The position numbers were made by a program, and so were the translations under genes. A stretch of DNA of 64,000 bases from Emcibacter sp048269205 (GTDB lineage Bacteria > Pseudomonadota > Alphaproteobacteria > Sphingomonadales > Emcibacteraceae): positions 1,736,001-1,800,000 of the forward strand of contig NZ_JBLXJC010000001.1 of the NCBI RefSeq assembly GCF_048269205.1, written 5' to 3'. Shown here in pieces: positions 7,093-15,599 of the stretch (the first letter of the stretch is position 1; the number at the start of each line of letters is the position of its first letter). The notes under the pieces were generated by a model that searched no databases, was not told the origin of the DNA, and saw nothing but the letters and a program-made list of their open reading frames with translations.

Positions 7093-9732
7093 TTAGCCGG
7101 AAAGCAACTTTCCAATCTCGGGACGGCAGGACCCGCAATTGGTACCGGCCTGCAAACAGGCTCCCACCTCATCCACTGTGTCGGCGCCATTCTTCACCGC
7201 CTCAAGAATATCACCACGGTGAACCCCGAAACAGGAACAAACAAGCGGCCCCAAATCACCGACCAGCCCCGGCGGACGGCCGGAAAGCAGAGACGATAGA
7301 GTATCGTCATCAAGCTGTTCTTCCGAGAAAAGCCCCTGCAACCATTGGCGAGACGGCAGGGCCCCTTTGCAGGTCACCATCAGGCAGAAATCCAGCCGAC
7401 CGTTATTGATACGGGCGAGCCTGATCTCCCCTTTGGTCTCCTGGGTGAAGGAGAGCACATTATCCTGCCCCCTCTGACAAAGCCAGGGTGCGAGAAAAGC
7501 GCACTGATCCGTTCCGCCCGAACCCGCCAGTTCCAGAATGTGACAATTGTCCTGATAGCTATAGGCCCAGTAATCGACATCCTCCGGCCGCTGCTTTTCC
7601 CGGCTGAGCAGGAAAGCGTGCCAGTCCGGTTGCCATTTTTCAATTTTGACCGGGGTGTGTTTGGATTCCGGCTGGCCCGAGACCGGATCGGTGACCGGGT
7701 TAACCAGCCGCCCCACCACCGCATTGGAAGCATAGGCGTCATTCCAGTGCATGGGCAGGAAAACCTGCCCCGGTTGCTGATCCCCGGTAATTTCCACACG
7801 GGCCAGCGCGTCGCTCCATCTGCTTTTCAGCCTCACGAAACCCAGATCTTCAAGGCCGTATTTTTCCGCATCATCGGGATGGACAGCCAGCATGGGTTCT
7901 TCCCGGTGACCATTCAGGCGCGGCGCCTTTCCGGTACGGGTCATGGTATGCCACTGGTCCCGCAGCCGGCCAGTATTGAGGATCAGGGGATAGTTATCGT
8001 CCGGCAAATTTGCAGGCGCACGGTTGGTGACAGCAATAAAATTCGCCCTGCCGTTAGCCGTATAGAAACGGCCATCTGCAAAAAAACGCGCCCGGCCCGC
8101 TTTGTCGTTTGATGTCACCGGCCACTGGACCGGAGACAAATTGTCATAGGCTGTCCTGTCCAATTCGGTAAGCCCAGACAGATCGAAATCCCGCCCCCCT
8201 TCATTCTCAAAGGCAGACAAGGCCGTATGCTCAAGGAAGATTTCATGCTGGTTTTGATAAGAAAAAGCCCGATTAAATCCCATCTTCTTTGCCACTTCGG
8301 ACATGATCCACCAGTCGGCCTTCGCCTCCCCTGGCGCTGCCAGGAACTGCCGCTGGCGGGAAATTCGACGTTCACTATTGGTAACTGTGCCGCCTTTTTC
8401 GCCCCAGCCCAAAGCCGGCAGGGCGATATCCGCATAGGTCATTGTATCCGTATTGGCCATCATCTCCGAGACAATTACCAGTTCGCATTTTTCCAGTGCG
8501 GCGCGCACGTAATCAGCATCCGGCAAAGTGACCACCGGATTGGTCGCCATGATCCAGAGCGCCTTGATCTTTCCTTCATGCACGGCCCGGAACATATCCA
8601 CCGCCTTGAGGCCGGGCTTCCCGGCTATAACATCGCTGCCCCAGAAACGGCCGACCCGATCGCGGGAAGATTCGTCAAAATCCATATGCGCCGCAAGCAT
8701 ATTGGCGAGACCACCCACTTCCCTGCCCCCCATGGCATTTGGCTGGCCGGTAACGGAAAAAGGTCCCATGCCCGGCATGCCGATCCGCCCGGTAAACAGG
8801 TGGCAGTTGATAATGGCATTGACCTTGTCAGTACCCTGGCGTGACTGATTGACACCCTGGCTATAGACTGTCAGCACCTTTTCTGTACCGGCAAAGAGCT
8901 CATAAAATTGCAGCATGTCCGGCAGATCAAGGTCACATTGCCGGGCTGTTTCCATCTGGTCCGATGCATCCTGAAGCGCACTGTCCACAGCTTCCTTCAG
9001 ACCGTTGGTATGATGTCTCGTGAAGTCAGTATCCTCAAGCCCCCTGTCCGCAAGATAGGCCAGCAGACCGTTGAACAGTTTCACATCCATCCCCGGCCGG
9101 ATTGGCAGATGCAGGTCCGCCTGATCGCAGGTGGCCGTACGCCGGGGATCGATCACGACGATTTTTGTTCCCCGTTTTTTACGGGCCTTCAAAAGGCGCT
9201 GATAGAGAATTGGGTGACACCAGGCCGCATTGGAACCCACCAGGACCACCAGATCCGCCTGTTCCCAGTCTTCATAATTGCCTGGAACCGTATCACTGCC
9301 AAAGGCGCGCTTGTGCCCGGCCACACTGGAGGACATACACAGTCGGCTATTGGTATCGATATTGGCCGAACCGATGAAGCCCTTCATCAGCTTGTTGGCC
9401 ACATAATAGTCTTCCGTCAACAGCTGACCAGAGACATAAAAGCCGATGGCATCAGGACCATACTCATCCCGTACAGTCTTGAGCCCTGATGCCACGGCGT
9501 CAATGGCAGTCTCCCAGTCTGCTTCGCATCCATTTACCACAGGTTTCAACAATCTGTCGTCCAGCGCAAGGGTGTCCCCCAGGGCCATTCCCTTGGAACA
9601 AAGCTTTCCCAAATTTGCGGGATGAGCTTTGTCTCCCCGGACGTTTACTGCACCGTTGTCATTTACTTCGGCAATTACGCCGCAACCGACACCGCAATAA
9701 GGACAGGTGGTTTTGAAGTTCTTCTTCATCAA
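7093..9732 (-). CDS. nasA: Assimilatory nitrate reductase, catalytic subunit
   Basis: Cytoplasmic molybdenum enzyme reducing nitrate to nitrite. The 879-residue protein starts with a [4Fe-4S] motif (Cys10, Cys13, Cys17, Cys45; CPYCGVGCG). The bis-MGD molybdopterin domain follows, with DPRRTATCDQADLHLPIRPG and the NTGRLRDQWHTMTRTG nucleotide-binding region. The last 50 residues form a BFD-like [2Fe-2S] domain (CSCFGVHRGDIL and NCGSC). This added cluster is typical of the larger NasA proteins. No separate NAD(P)H-dependent electron-transfer subunit is seen nearby. Its start overlaps the nirD stop by 4 bp (ATGA). It is the last gene of the nitrate operon. Confidence 0.96.
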   Translation of the reverse strand: MMKKNFKTTCPYCGVGCGVIAEVNDNGAVNVRGDKAHPANLGKLCSKGMALGDTLALDDRLLKPVVNGCEADWETAIDAVASGLKTVRDEYGPDAIGFYVSGQLLTEDYYVANKLMKGFIGSANIDTNSRLCMSSSVAGHKRAFGSDTVPGNYEDWEQADLVVLVGSNAAWCHPILYQRLLKARKKRGTKIVVIDPRRTATCDQADLHLPIRPGMDVKLFNGLLAYLADRGLEDTDFTRHHTNGLKEAVDSALQDASDQMETARQCDLDLPDMLQFYELFAGTEKVLTVYSQGVNQSRQGTDKVNAIINCHLFTGRIGMPGMGPFSVTGQPNAMGGREVGGLANMLAAHMDFDESSRDRVGRFWGSDVIAGKPGLKAVDMFRAVHEGKIKALWIMATNPVVTLPDADYVRAALEKCELVIVSEMMANTDTMTYADIALPALGWGEKGGTVTNSERRISRQRQFLAAPGEAKADWWIMSEVAKKMGFNRAFSYQNQHEIFLEHTALSAFENEGGRDFDLSGLTELDRTAYDNLSPVQWPVTSNDKAGRARFFADGRFYTANGRANFIAVTNRAPANLPDDNYPLILNTGRLRDQWHTMTRTGKAPRLNGHREEPMLAVHPDDAEKYGLEDLGFVRLKSRWSDALARVEITGDQQPGQVFLPMHWNDAYASNAVVGRLVNPVTDPVSGQPESKHTPVKIEKWQPDWHAFLLSREKQRPEDVDYWAYSYQDNCHILELAGSGGTDQCAFLAPWLCQRGQDNVLSFTQETKGEIRLARINNGRLDFCLMVTCKGALPSRQWLQGLFSEEQLDDDTLSSLLSGRPPGLVGDLGPLVCSCFGVHRGDILEAVKNGADTVDEVGACLQAGTNCGSCRPEIGKLLSG

Positions 9733-10067
9733 GCCCCTGCAACAAGTTTCCGTTCCGGCAGCAACAAAAGAACCCGGTCACCTTCTATCTGCACCGGAAT
9801 TACATGGCTGCAACCGCTGTCGGCCCCCAGGGCCTCTCCATTCTCCAGCGAGATGTTCCAGTTATGTAGTGGACAGGAAACACTTTTGCCGTGGACAATC
9901 CCCTGGGACAATGGACCGCCTTTGTGCGGACATTTATCTTCGAGGGCGAAAACCTCCCCCGTGGATGTTTTAAAAACGGCAATATCTGTTCCACCGGTCT
10001 TGATAACCCGGGAACCGAGAAAGGGGATGTCCTCGACATGTCCGACTTCGATCCAGTTTTCCGTCAT
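9729..10067 (-). CDS. nirD: Nitrite reductase small subunit (Rieske-type)
   Basis: A 112-residue partner of NirB in NADH-dependent nitrite reduction to ammonium. It has a Rieske fold with a full set of [2Fe-2S] ligands: Cys46 and His48 in KCPHKGG, and Cys65 and His68 in SCPLHNW. Many NirD proteins have lost these ligands, so their presence suggests a real cluster here. It starts 4 bp after the nirB stop and overlaps nasA by 4 bp, so the three genes are translationally linked. Confidence 0.95.
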   Translation of the reverse strand: MTENWIEVGHVEDIPFLGSRVIKTGGTDIAVFKTSTGEVFALEDKCPHKGGPLSQGIVHGKSVSCPLHNWNISLENGEALGADSGCSHVIPVQIEGDRVLLLLPERKLVAGA

Positions 10068-10071
10068 CGTC

Positions 10072-12507
10072 TTATCCTACCTTTGCCATTGGGGTGAATT
10101 CATGGGCATCGACGCCTTTTGCCGCGCGTGCCGCCCAGGGATCATCCTGGAAGAACCGCTGGGAATACCAGAATTTCTCGGCATATTTTTTGCGCCCTGC
10201 GGCATCTTCCACTATCCGCTTCTTGATACTGTCCAGCCCGACGCGTTCTACCCAGGGGGCGGTCCGTTCCAGATAATGCCCCTCTTCCCGGTATAGCTGC
10301 ATGAAGGCAGCACAATATTCCTTGACCTCCTCCTCGGTTTCCACCTTGCACAACAGGTCACAGGTCCGCACATGCATACCGCCGTTACCGCCAACATGAA
10401 GTTCCCAGCCACTGTCCACAGCAACAACACCAAAATCCTTGATGGTGGCCTCGGCACAGTTCCGCGGACAGCCGCTGACCGCCATCTTGAACTTGTGCGG
10501 GGTCCAGCTGCCCCAGGTCATTTTCTCCAGATCCACCCCCATGGACATGCTTTTCTGGGTCCCGAACCGGCACCATTCCTGACCAACACAGGTCTTCACG
10601 GTCCGAAGCGACTTGCCATAAGCATGGCCGGATACCATGCCTGCCGCATTGAGATCAGCCCAGACACCGGGCAGGTCTTCCTTTTTCACACCCAGCAAAT
10701 CAATTCGCTGCCCGCCTGTGACCTTGACCGTGGGAATATCGTATTTCTCGGTCACATCGGCAATGGCCCGAAGTTCCTTTGGATTGGTCAGGCCGCCCCA
10801 CATGCGCGGCACCACACTGTAGGTGCCGTCTTTCTGAATATTGGCATGAGCCCTCTCGTTAATATACCGGGACTGATTATCGTCCCGGTATTCCCCGGGC
10901 CAGGCGCACAGCAGATAATAATTGAGTGCCGGACGGCATTTTGAGCAGCCGTTGGGTGTGGTCCATTGAAGGGCCTGCATGACAGCCGGAATTTCCTTGA
11001 GCTCGTGCAGCAGGATCAACTGACGCACGTCATCATGAGTATGATCGGTGCAGCCGCACATGGGGGTCGCCGTTGGCGCCTCGTAACTGTCACCAAGGGT
11101 CAGTTCCATCACCTGCTCCACCAGATGGGTACACGATCCGCAACTGGCCGAAGCCTTGGTATGGGCCCTCACCTCATCCAGTGAGGCCAGTCCTTTTTCT
11201 GTGATAGCTGAAACGATTGAACCTTTACAGACGCCGTTACAGCCGCATATTTCCGCCTCATCCGGCAATGCTGTAACGGCCGCCAAAGGGTCCGCGGTGT
11301 TACCCCCCATGGCCAGCGCCTGACCGAAGATCAGATAATCCCTGATATCGTCGACTTTATCCTTGTCTTTCATAAGCTGGAAATACCAGGGGCCGTCTGC
11401 CGTGTCGCCATACATGACAACCCCGATAATACGATCGTCTTTCAATACCAGCCGCTTGTAGATGCCTCGATAGGCATCCCGGAAAACAATGTCCTCGCAC
11501 TCAGGTCCGCCGTTGAAATCACCGGCTGAAAACAGATCCACGCCGGTGACTTTCAGCTTGGTGCTGGTCACAGAGCCCTTATAGCTCTTGCCCTGCCCGG
11601 CCATAAAACCCGCCATCGCCCGGCCCATTTCATAGAGCGGCGCCACAAGGCCGTAAGTCTGCCCGCGATGTTCAACACATTCGCCCACCGCATAAATGTC
11701 CGGGTCGGATGTCTGCAGATGATCATTGACCACAACCCCGCGCTTACAATCCAGGCCCGCCTTTTCTGCCAGTGAAAAGTTGGGACGAATACCCACGGCC
11801 ATAACAACAAGATCGGCGGGGATTTCCGTGCCATCCGCCAGTCTTACGGCCCGGACCCGGTCTTCCCCAACCAGTTCCTGGGTATTCGCCCCGGTCAGTA
11901 TCCTGATGTCCCGGGATTCCAGCTCGTTTTTCAGGAGGAAGCCGGACGCTTCATCGAGCTGCCGTTCCATCAGGGTTTCGGCAAGATGGACCACCGTCAC
12001 ATCCATACCATTGCGTTTCAGACCGTAAGCCGCCTCGAGGCCAAGCAGACCGCCGCCGATCACAACGGCATTTTTATATTTGCCTGAGGCTTCCAGCATA
12101 TCCTCGACATCTTTCATGTCGCGGAAAGTAATAACGCCGTTCAGGTCCTTTCCCGGCACCGGGATGATGAAAGGATCAGAACCCGTTGCCAGCCACAGGA
12201 CATCATAGGGCGTTATCCTGTCCCGGTCGCTGACAACGGTTTTGTTGGAACGATGGATTTCAACAATTTTTTCACCAGAATAAAGACTTATATCATTTTC
12301 TTCATACCATGCTTTATCGTTAATGACGATATCTTCGAACTTCTGCTCGCCGGCCAGGACCGGTGACAGCATAATCCGGTTATAGTTCACATGGGGTTCG
12401 GCACCGAACACGGTGACGTCATAGTCTTCGGGGGCCAGTTTGAGCAGTTCTTCAAGCGCCCGCATGCCGGCCATGCCATTTCCGATAATGACAAGTTTCT
12501 TTTTCAT
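10072..12507 (-). CDS. nirB: NADH-dependent nitrite reductase large subunit
   Basis: An 811-residue flavo-iron-sulfur sirohaem protein that reduces nitrite to ammonium in the cytoplasm. Domains in order: an FAD/NAD(P) Rossmann module (IIGNGMAGMRALEEL at the start, VVIGGGLLGLEAAYGL near 145); two BFD-like [2Fe-2S] modules (ICGCNGVCKG with ASCGSC, then MCGC with GCSKC); and the sulfite/nitrite reductase half-domains. Cys640, Cys646, Cys680 and Cys684 (CVGQEWC, GCPRNC) bind the [4Fe-4S]-sirohaem centre. The length is slightly below that of enterobacterial NirB but all domains are present. It sits between the porin gene and nirD in the nitrate operon. Confidence 0.96.
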   Translation of the reverse strand: MKKKLVIIGNGMAGMRALEELLKLAPEDYDVTVFGAEPHVNYNRIMLSPVLAGEQKFEDIVINDKAWYEENDISLYSGEKIVEIHRSNKTVVSDRDRITPYDVLWLATGSDPFIIPVPGKDLNGVITFRDMKDVEDMLEASGKYKNAVVIGGGLLGLEAAYGLKRNGMDVTVVHLAETLMERQLDEASGFLLKNELESRDIRILTGANTQELVGEDRVRAVRLADGTEIPADLVVMAVGIRPNFSLAEKAGLDCKRGVVVNDHLQTSDPDIYAVGECVEHRGQTYGLVAPLYEMGRAMAGFMAGQGKSYKGSVTSTKLKVTGVDLFSAGDFNGGPECEDIVFRDAYRGIYKRLVLKDDRIIGVVMYGDTADGPWYFQLMKDKDKVDDIRDYLIFGQALAMGGNTADPLAAVTALPDEAEICGCNGVCKGSIVSAITEKGLASLDEVRAHTKASASCGSCTHLVEQVMELTLGDSYEAPTATPMCGCTDHTHDDVRQLILLHELKEIPAVMQALQWTTPNGCSKCRPALNYYLLCAWPGEYRDDNQSRYINERAHANIQKDGTYSVVPRMWGGLTNPKELRAIADVTEKYDIPTVKVTGGQRIDLLGVKKEDLPGVWADLNAAGMVSGHAYGKSLRTVKTCVGQEWCRFGTQKSMSMGVDLEKMTWGSWTPHKFKMAVSGCPRNCAEATIKDFGVVAVDSGWELHVGGNGGMHVRTCDLLCKVETEEEVKEYCAAFMQLYREEGHYLERTAPWVERVGLDSIKKRIVEDAAGRKKYAEKFWYSQRFFQDDPWAARAAKGVDAHEFTPMAKVG

Positions 12508-12540
12508 CTCATACCCTCATATCGTTGAAATTCCGTCCGC

Positions 12541-13767
12541 TCAGAGTTTGAAGTTCACCCAGAGCCAGACTTTGGTTACATCATTGTTCACGGGTCCCGC
12601 ACCGGCATTGTCGGCGCTGTAATCGGCGAACTTCACACCGACAGTGAACTTGTCGAATTTCCTGACCGCTTGCAGGTCAATCTCGCTGCCGTAGCCGATA
12701 CCGCCAACGTCGGAAGAGAAATCATGGTAGGTCGCCACCAGCTTCACCCCCTTGATGGCGCCGCTGACGGTACCGTAGATATCCTCAAGACCATTCGCAG
12801 GTGTCGTCAGGAAGCGGTCGGCCCAGCCATTGAATTTGTGCAATGTGGCCAGCGGGGTACTAAAGGCCGCAACCCCGTCGTCACTACCCAAAAGCTCATA
12901 GCCCACCTTTGCGGTCACGCCGGAGAAGGTAGCCCCCAGTTCCCCGGCCAGATAATCAGCCGAAAAGTCACCCGCATCCGCATAGTCGGACTGGCTGGCA
13001 TATTCCGCTTTGTAATGGATTGTGACATCCTCAAGCTTGGTCTTGCCGGCAAATCTCAAACCGTATGTGGCGCTGTCCGCAGTTCCTGCCAGATCAAGCA
13101 GATAAGCGTAGGCGGTAAAGGTTCCGAAATTGAGCCCGCTATAGGCCGCATCAAACAGATGGGTATCCATATCTGAAGAAATGCCGAGGATATTATGGCG
13201 CTCAAAAAGATAGGCATAGGTTACGGTCGTGTCGGCTAAAGCCTTTGTCTGTATGGAGACCGCATCAAAGGTCTGTTCATTCTGGCGCCAGCCCACATTA
13301 CCGACAAAACGCGCCGTCGGCAGGATCAGCCGCTGACGGCCCGCCTTGATGGTTGTCTTCTCCAGTCCGGTATATTGCAGGTAAGCCTGGTTCAGTTCCG
13401 ATACCATGGGATCGGCAATAACCCCGTGAGTGGCCAGGTCCGGACCATCCCCGTTGGGATTGCCGCCTGGAAAGGCATCATATTCATCGGAACCAAAATT
13501 ATTGGTGCTTTCAAGTTCGATGACACCGGAGAAGTCCTCATATTCCCCGGTCGCATAACCGGCCCGGATCCGAATGGTGGAAGCGACCCCCGTTTCCGCC
13601 CTCAGGCCATCATCAGCGCTCTCAAACCGATAATTGGCATCCAGGATAGGCTTTCCCTTTGTCAAGGCGTCCAGAAAGGTTTCCTCCGCCATTGTCGGCG
13701 CGGCAAAAGCCAGACTGGTTGCAGTCAGGAGAAAGGTAAGGCCTGCATTGTACTTATTTATGTTCAT
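12541..13767 (-). CDS. Outer-membrane porin-like beta-barrel (alginate-export family type)
   Basis: A 408-residue secreted protein with a signal peptide (LTFLLTATSLAFAAPTMA) and alternating beta-strand sequence rich in aromatic and acidic residues. It ends with KVWLWVNFKL, the usual C-terminal strand of an outer-membrane barrel. The composition and FRLRAGYATGEYEDF-like strands resemble the alginate-export/porin family. The start follows GAGGA. It lies inside the nitrate operon, between nrtD and nirB, with 30-33 bp gaps on either side. The location implies a passive outer-membrane route for nitrate or nitrite. That role is inference from context; the barrel itself is well supported. Confidence 0.8.
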   Translation of the reverse strand: MNINKYNAGLTFLLTATSLAFAAPTMAEETFLDALTKGKPILDANYRFESADDGLRAETGVASTIRIRAGYATGEYEDFSGVIELESTNNFGSDEYDAFPGGNPNGDGPDLATHGVIADPMVSELNQAYLQYTGLEKTTIKAGRQRLILPTARFVGNVGWRQNEQTFDAVSIQTKALADTTVTYAYLFERHNILGISSDMDTHLFDAAYSGLNFGTFTAYAYLLDLAGTADSATYGLRFAGKTKLEDVTIHYKAEYASQSDYADAGDFSADYLAGELGATFSGVTAKVGYELLGSDDGVAAFSTPLATLHKFNGWADRFLTTPANGLEDIYGTVSGAIKGVKLVATYHDFSSDVGGIGYGSEIDLQAVRKFDKFTVGVKFADYSADNAGAGPVNNDVTKVWLWVNFKL

Positions 13768-13797
13768 AGTGTTTCCTCAGTTCCAGTTGTTTTATTG

Positions 13798-14592
13798 TCA
13801 GGCAACATGGGGAAGAGCATGTCGTTCATGCAAAAAGCGCAGAACTTCGGCACGGAAATGGTTGTATCGGGGATCGTCCGCCAGCTCGAGGCGTTTACGG
13901 GGACGTTCCAGGTCAATTTCTAGCATTTCACCGATCGTGGCTGCGGGACCATTCGTCATCATCACAATACGGTCGGAAAGAAGTACTGATTCATCCACAT
14001 CGTGGGTGATCATCATCACAGTGTTGCCCAGATCGGCATGAATCTCCATCAGGCTGTCCTGCAGATGGGCCCGGGTCAGGGCATCCAGGGCACCAAAGGG
14101 CTCGTCCATCAACAGCACCTTGGGCTCCATGCTGAGCGCCCGGGCAATACCCACACGCTGCTTCATGCCGCCGGAAATCTCGGCCGGATATTTGTCTTTT
14201 GCCTCGGTCATACGCACCAGGGAAAGGTTATGATTGACCCAGTCGGCCCGCTCCCGTTTCGATTTGGTCTTGCCGAAAACCTTGTCCACGGCAAGCGCGA
14301 CATTCTCATAAACAGTGAGCCAGGGAAGCAGGCTGTGATTCTGGAACACGATGGCCCGGTCCGGTCCCGGCTGGGTCACTTCCTTGCCGTCCAGGATTAC
14401 ACCCCCGGTTGTCGCCTGAAGAAGGCCGCCGACAATGTTCATCAGGGTGGACTTGCCGCAACCGGAATGGCCGATGATGGAGATAAATTCACCTTTATCA
14501 ATGCGCAGGTCCACATCACGGAGTGCCACGAAAGGCTCCGCTTTGGTTTCAAACTGGATGCCGACGCCGGTAATATCGAGATGCACGCTCAT
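13798..14592 (-). CDS. nrtD: Nitrate ABC transporter, ATP-binding subunit
   Basis: A 264-residue ATPase energising nitrate import. I chose the ATG at 14592 because AAGGAG precedes it; the longer frame has no ribosome site and overlaps the permease. Walker A is GHSGCGKST (41-49), the Q-loop is VFQNHSLLPW, the signature ISGGMKQ (139-145), and Walker B VLLMDEP (159-165), with an H-loop in MITHDVDES. It belongs to the NrtD/SsuB/TauB branch. It starts 22 bp after the permease stop. Confidence 0.94.
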   Translation of the reverse strand: MSVHLDITGVGIQFETKAEPFVALRDVDLRIDKGEFISIIGHSGCGKSTLMNIVGGLLQATTGGVILDGKEVTQPGPDRAIVFQNHSLLPWLTVYENVALAVDKVFGKTKSKRERADWVNHNLSLVRMTEAKDKYPAEISGGMKQRVGIARALSMEPKVLLMDEPFGALDALTRAHLQDSLMEIHADLGNTVMMITHDVDESVLLSDRIVMMTNGPAATIGEMLEIDLERPRKRLELADDPRYNHFRAEVLRFLHERHALPHVA

Positions 14593-14614
14593 TATATTTC
14601 TCCTTACCTGTCTC

Positions 14615-15529
14615 TTATTTGTTGCCGTAGCTGAAACGACGCTGCACAAGGCCCATACAAGCCTCAAGAAGGATGCCGACGCATCCGATCACAAGGATGG
14701 CTACGATGATGCTGGTGACGCTCAGGTTGTTCCATTCATCCCAGATATAGAAGCCGATACCGATGCCGCCGGTCAGCATCTCTGCTGCCACGATCACCAT
14801 CCAGGCCGTGGAGAGAGACAGCTGCATACCGGTGAGAATGTGGGGCAGAGTTGCCGGCAGAAGAATTTTCCGGGCCACGTCAAGGCGCCCCAGCTTGAGA
14901 ACCGAGGCCACATTCATATAGTCCTCGGGAATGGTACGGACGCCAGCGGCGGTGTTGATGATCACCGGCCAGATACTGGTAATAAAAATTACAAAGATCG
15001 CTGAGGGATTGACGGCCTTGAAGATCAGCAACCCGATCGGCAACCAGGCCAGCGGACTGACCGGACGCAATATCTTGATCAATGGCGTCCAGGCCTTGGA
15101 AAAAGTATCGCTGAGACCGATCATAAAACCGACTGGCACACCGACAATTGTTGCCAGGGCAAAACCTGCCAGAACCCGGCCAATGGAATAGAGCACCTGC
15201 CAGCCGATACCCATATCGTTGGGACCATAAACGTAGAAGGGTTCGGCAAAGATCTCTTTCGCCTTCTCCCAGGTTTCCACCGGTCCGGGCAAATCCGGGG
15301 CGACGGACGTCTGAATAGCAACCCAAATCCCGATACAGAGAAGAAATGTCAAACCGGGCAGAAAAAACCTGTGAACAAGGGAACGCATCAGATCCTCGAT
15401 CGGCTTCATCCGGTCCTCATAGGGCTCTCCCTCCAGAGTGGATGTCGTCACTACTTCCTCAGCAGAAGATACTTCCGCCTGCTCTGTTTCCGGTTCAGGT
15501 GTATAGGTTTTCATTTCTACTACGGTCAT
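14615..15529 (-). CDS. nrtB: Nitrate ABC transporter, permease subunit
   Basis: A 304-residue inner-membrane permease. An acidic cytoplasmic N-terminus of about 45 residues precedes six or so hydrophobic segments starting with FFLPGLTFLLCIGIWVAI. The EAA-loop region is recognisable around ILRPVSPLAWLPIGLLIF. The start at 15529 follows AGGA. It lies between nrtA and nrtD, separated from nrtA by a strong hairpin at 15561-15584. It pairs with the ATPase and the binding protein to import nitrate, possibly also nitrite or cyanate as in NrtB relatives. Confidence 0.94.
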   Translation of the reverse strand: MTVVEMKTYTPEPETEQAEVSSAEEVVTTSTLEGEPYEDRMKPIEDLMRSLVHRFFLPGLTFLLCIGIWVAIQTSVAPDLPGPVETWEKAKEIFAEPFYVYGPNDMGIGWQVLYSIGRVLAGFALATIVGVPVGFMIGLSDTFSKAWTPLIKILRPVSPLAWLPIGLLIFKAVNPSAIFVIFITSIWPVIINTAAGVRTIPEDYMNVASVLKLGRLDVARKILLPATLPHILTGMQLSLSTAWMVIVAAEMLTGGIGIGFYIWDEWNNLSVTSIIVAILVIGCVGILLEACMGLVQRRFSYGNK

Positions 15530-15560
15530 TGTTCAGTCCTCGGTGTTGCCCTGTTGGGTA

Positions 15561-15584
15561 CCTTCCGGCCCGCAGGCCGGAAGG
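15561..15584 (-). other. Intercistronic hairpin between nrtA and nrtB
   Basis: A perfect 10-bp stem, CCTTCCGGCC / GGCCGGAAGG, with a 4-base loop lies in the 70-bp gap between the nrtA stop and the nrtB start. No U-tract follows on the minus strand, so it is not a classic terminator. A stem here could protect the nrtA mRNA 3' end and raise binding protein over permease. That function is inferred. Confidence 0.6.
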
Positions 15585-15599
15585 CCAATCGTTTCAAAC

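Noticed and set aside
7345..8112. 255-codon frame antisense to nasA
   Set aside because: Lies wholly within nasA, whose domains are all recognisable.
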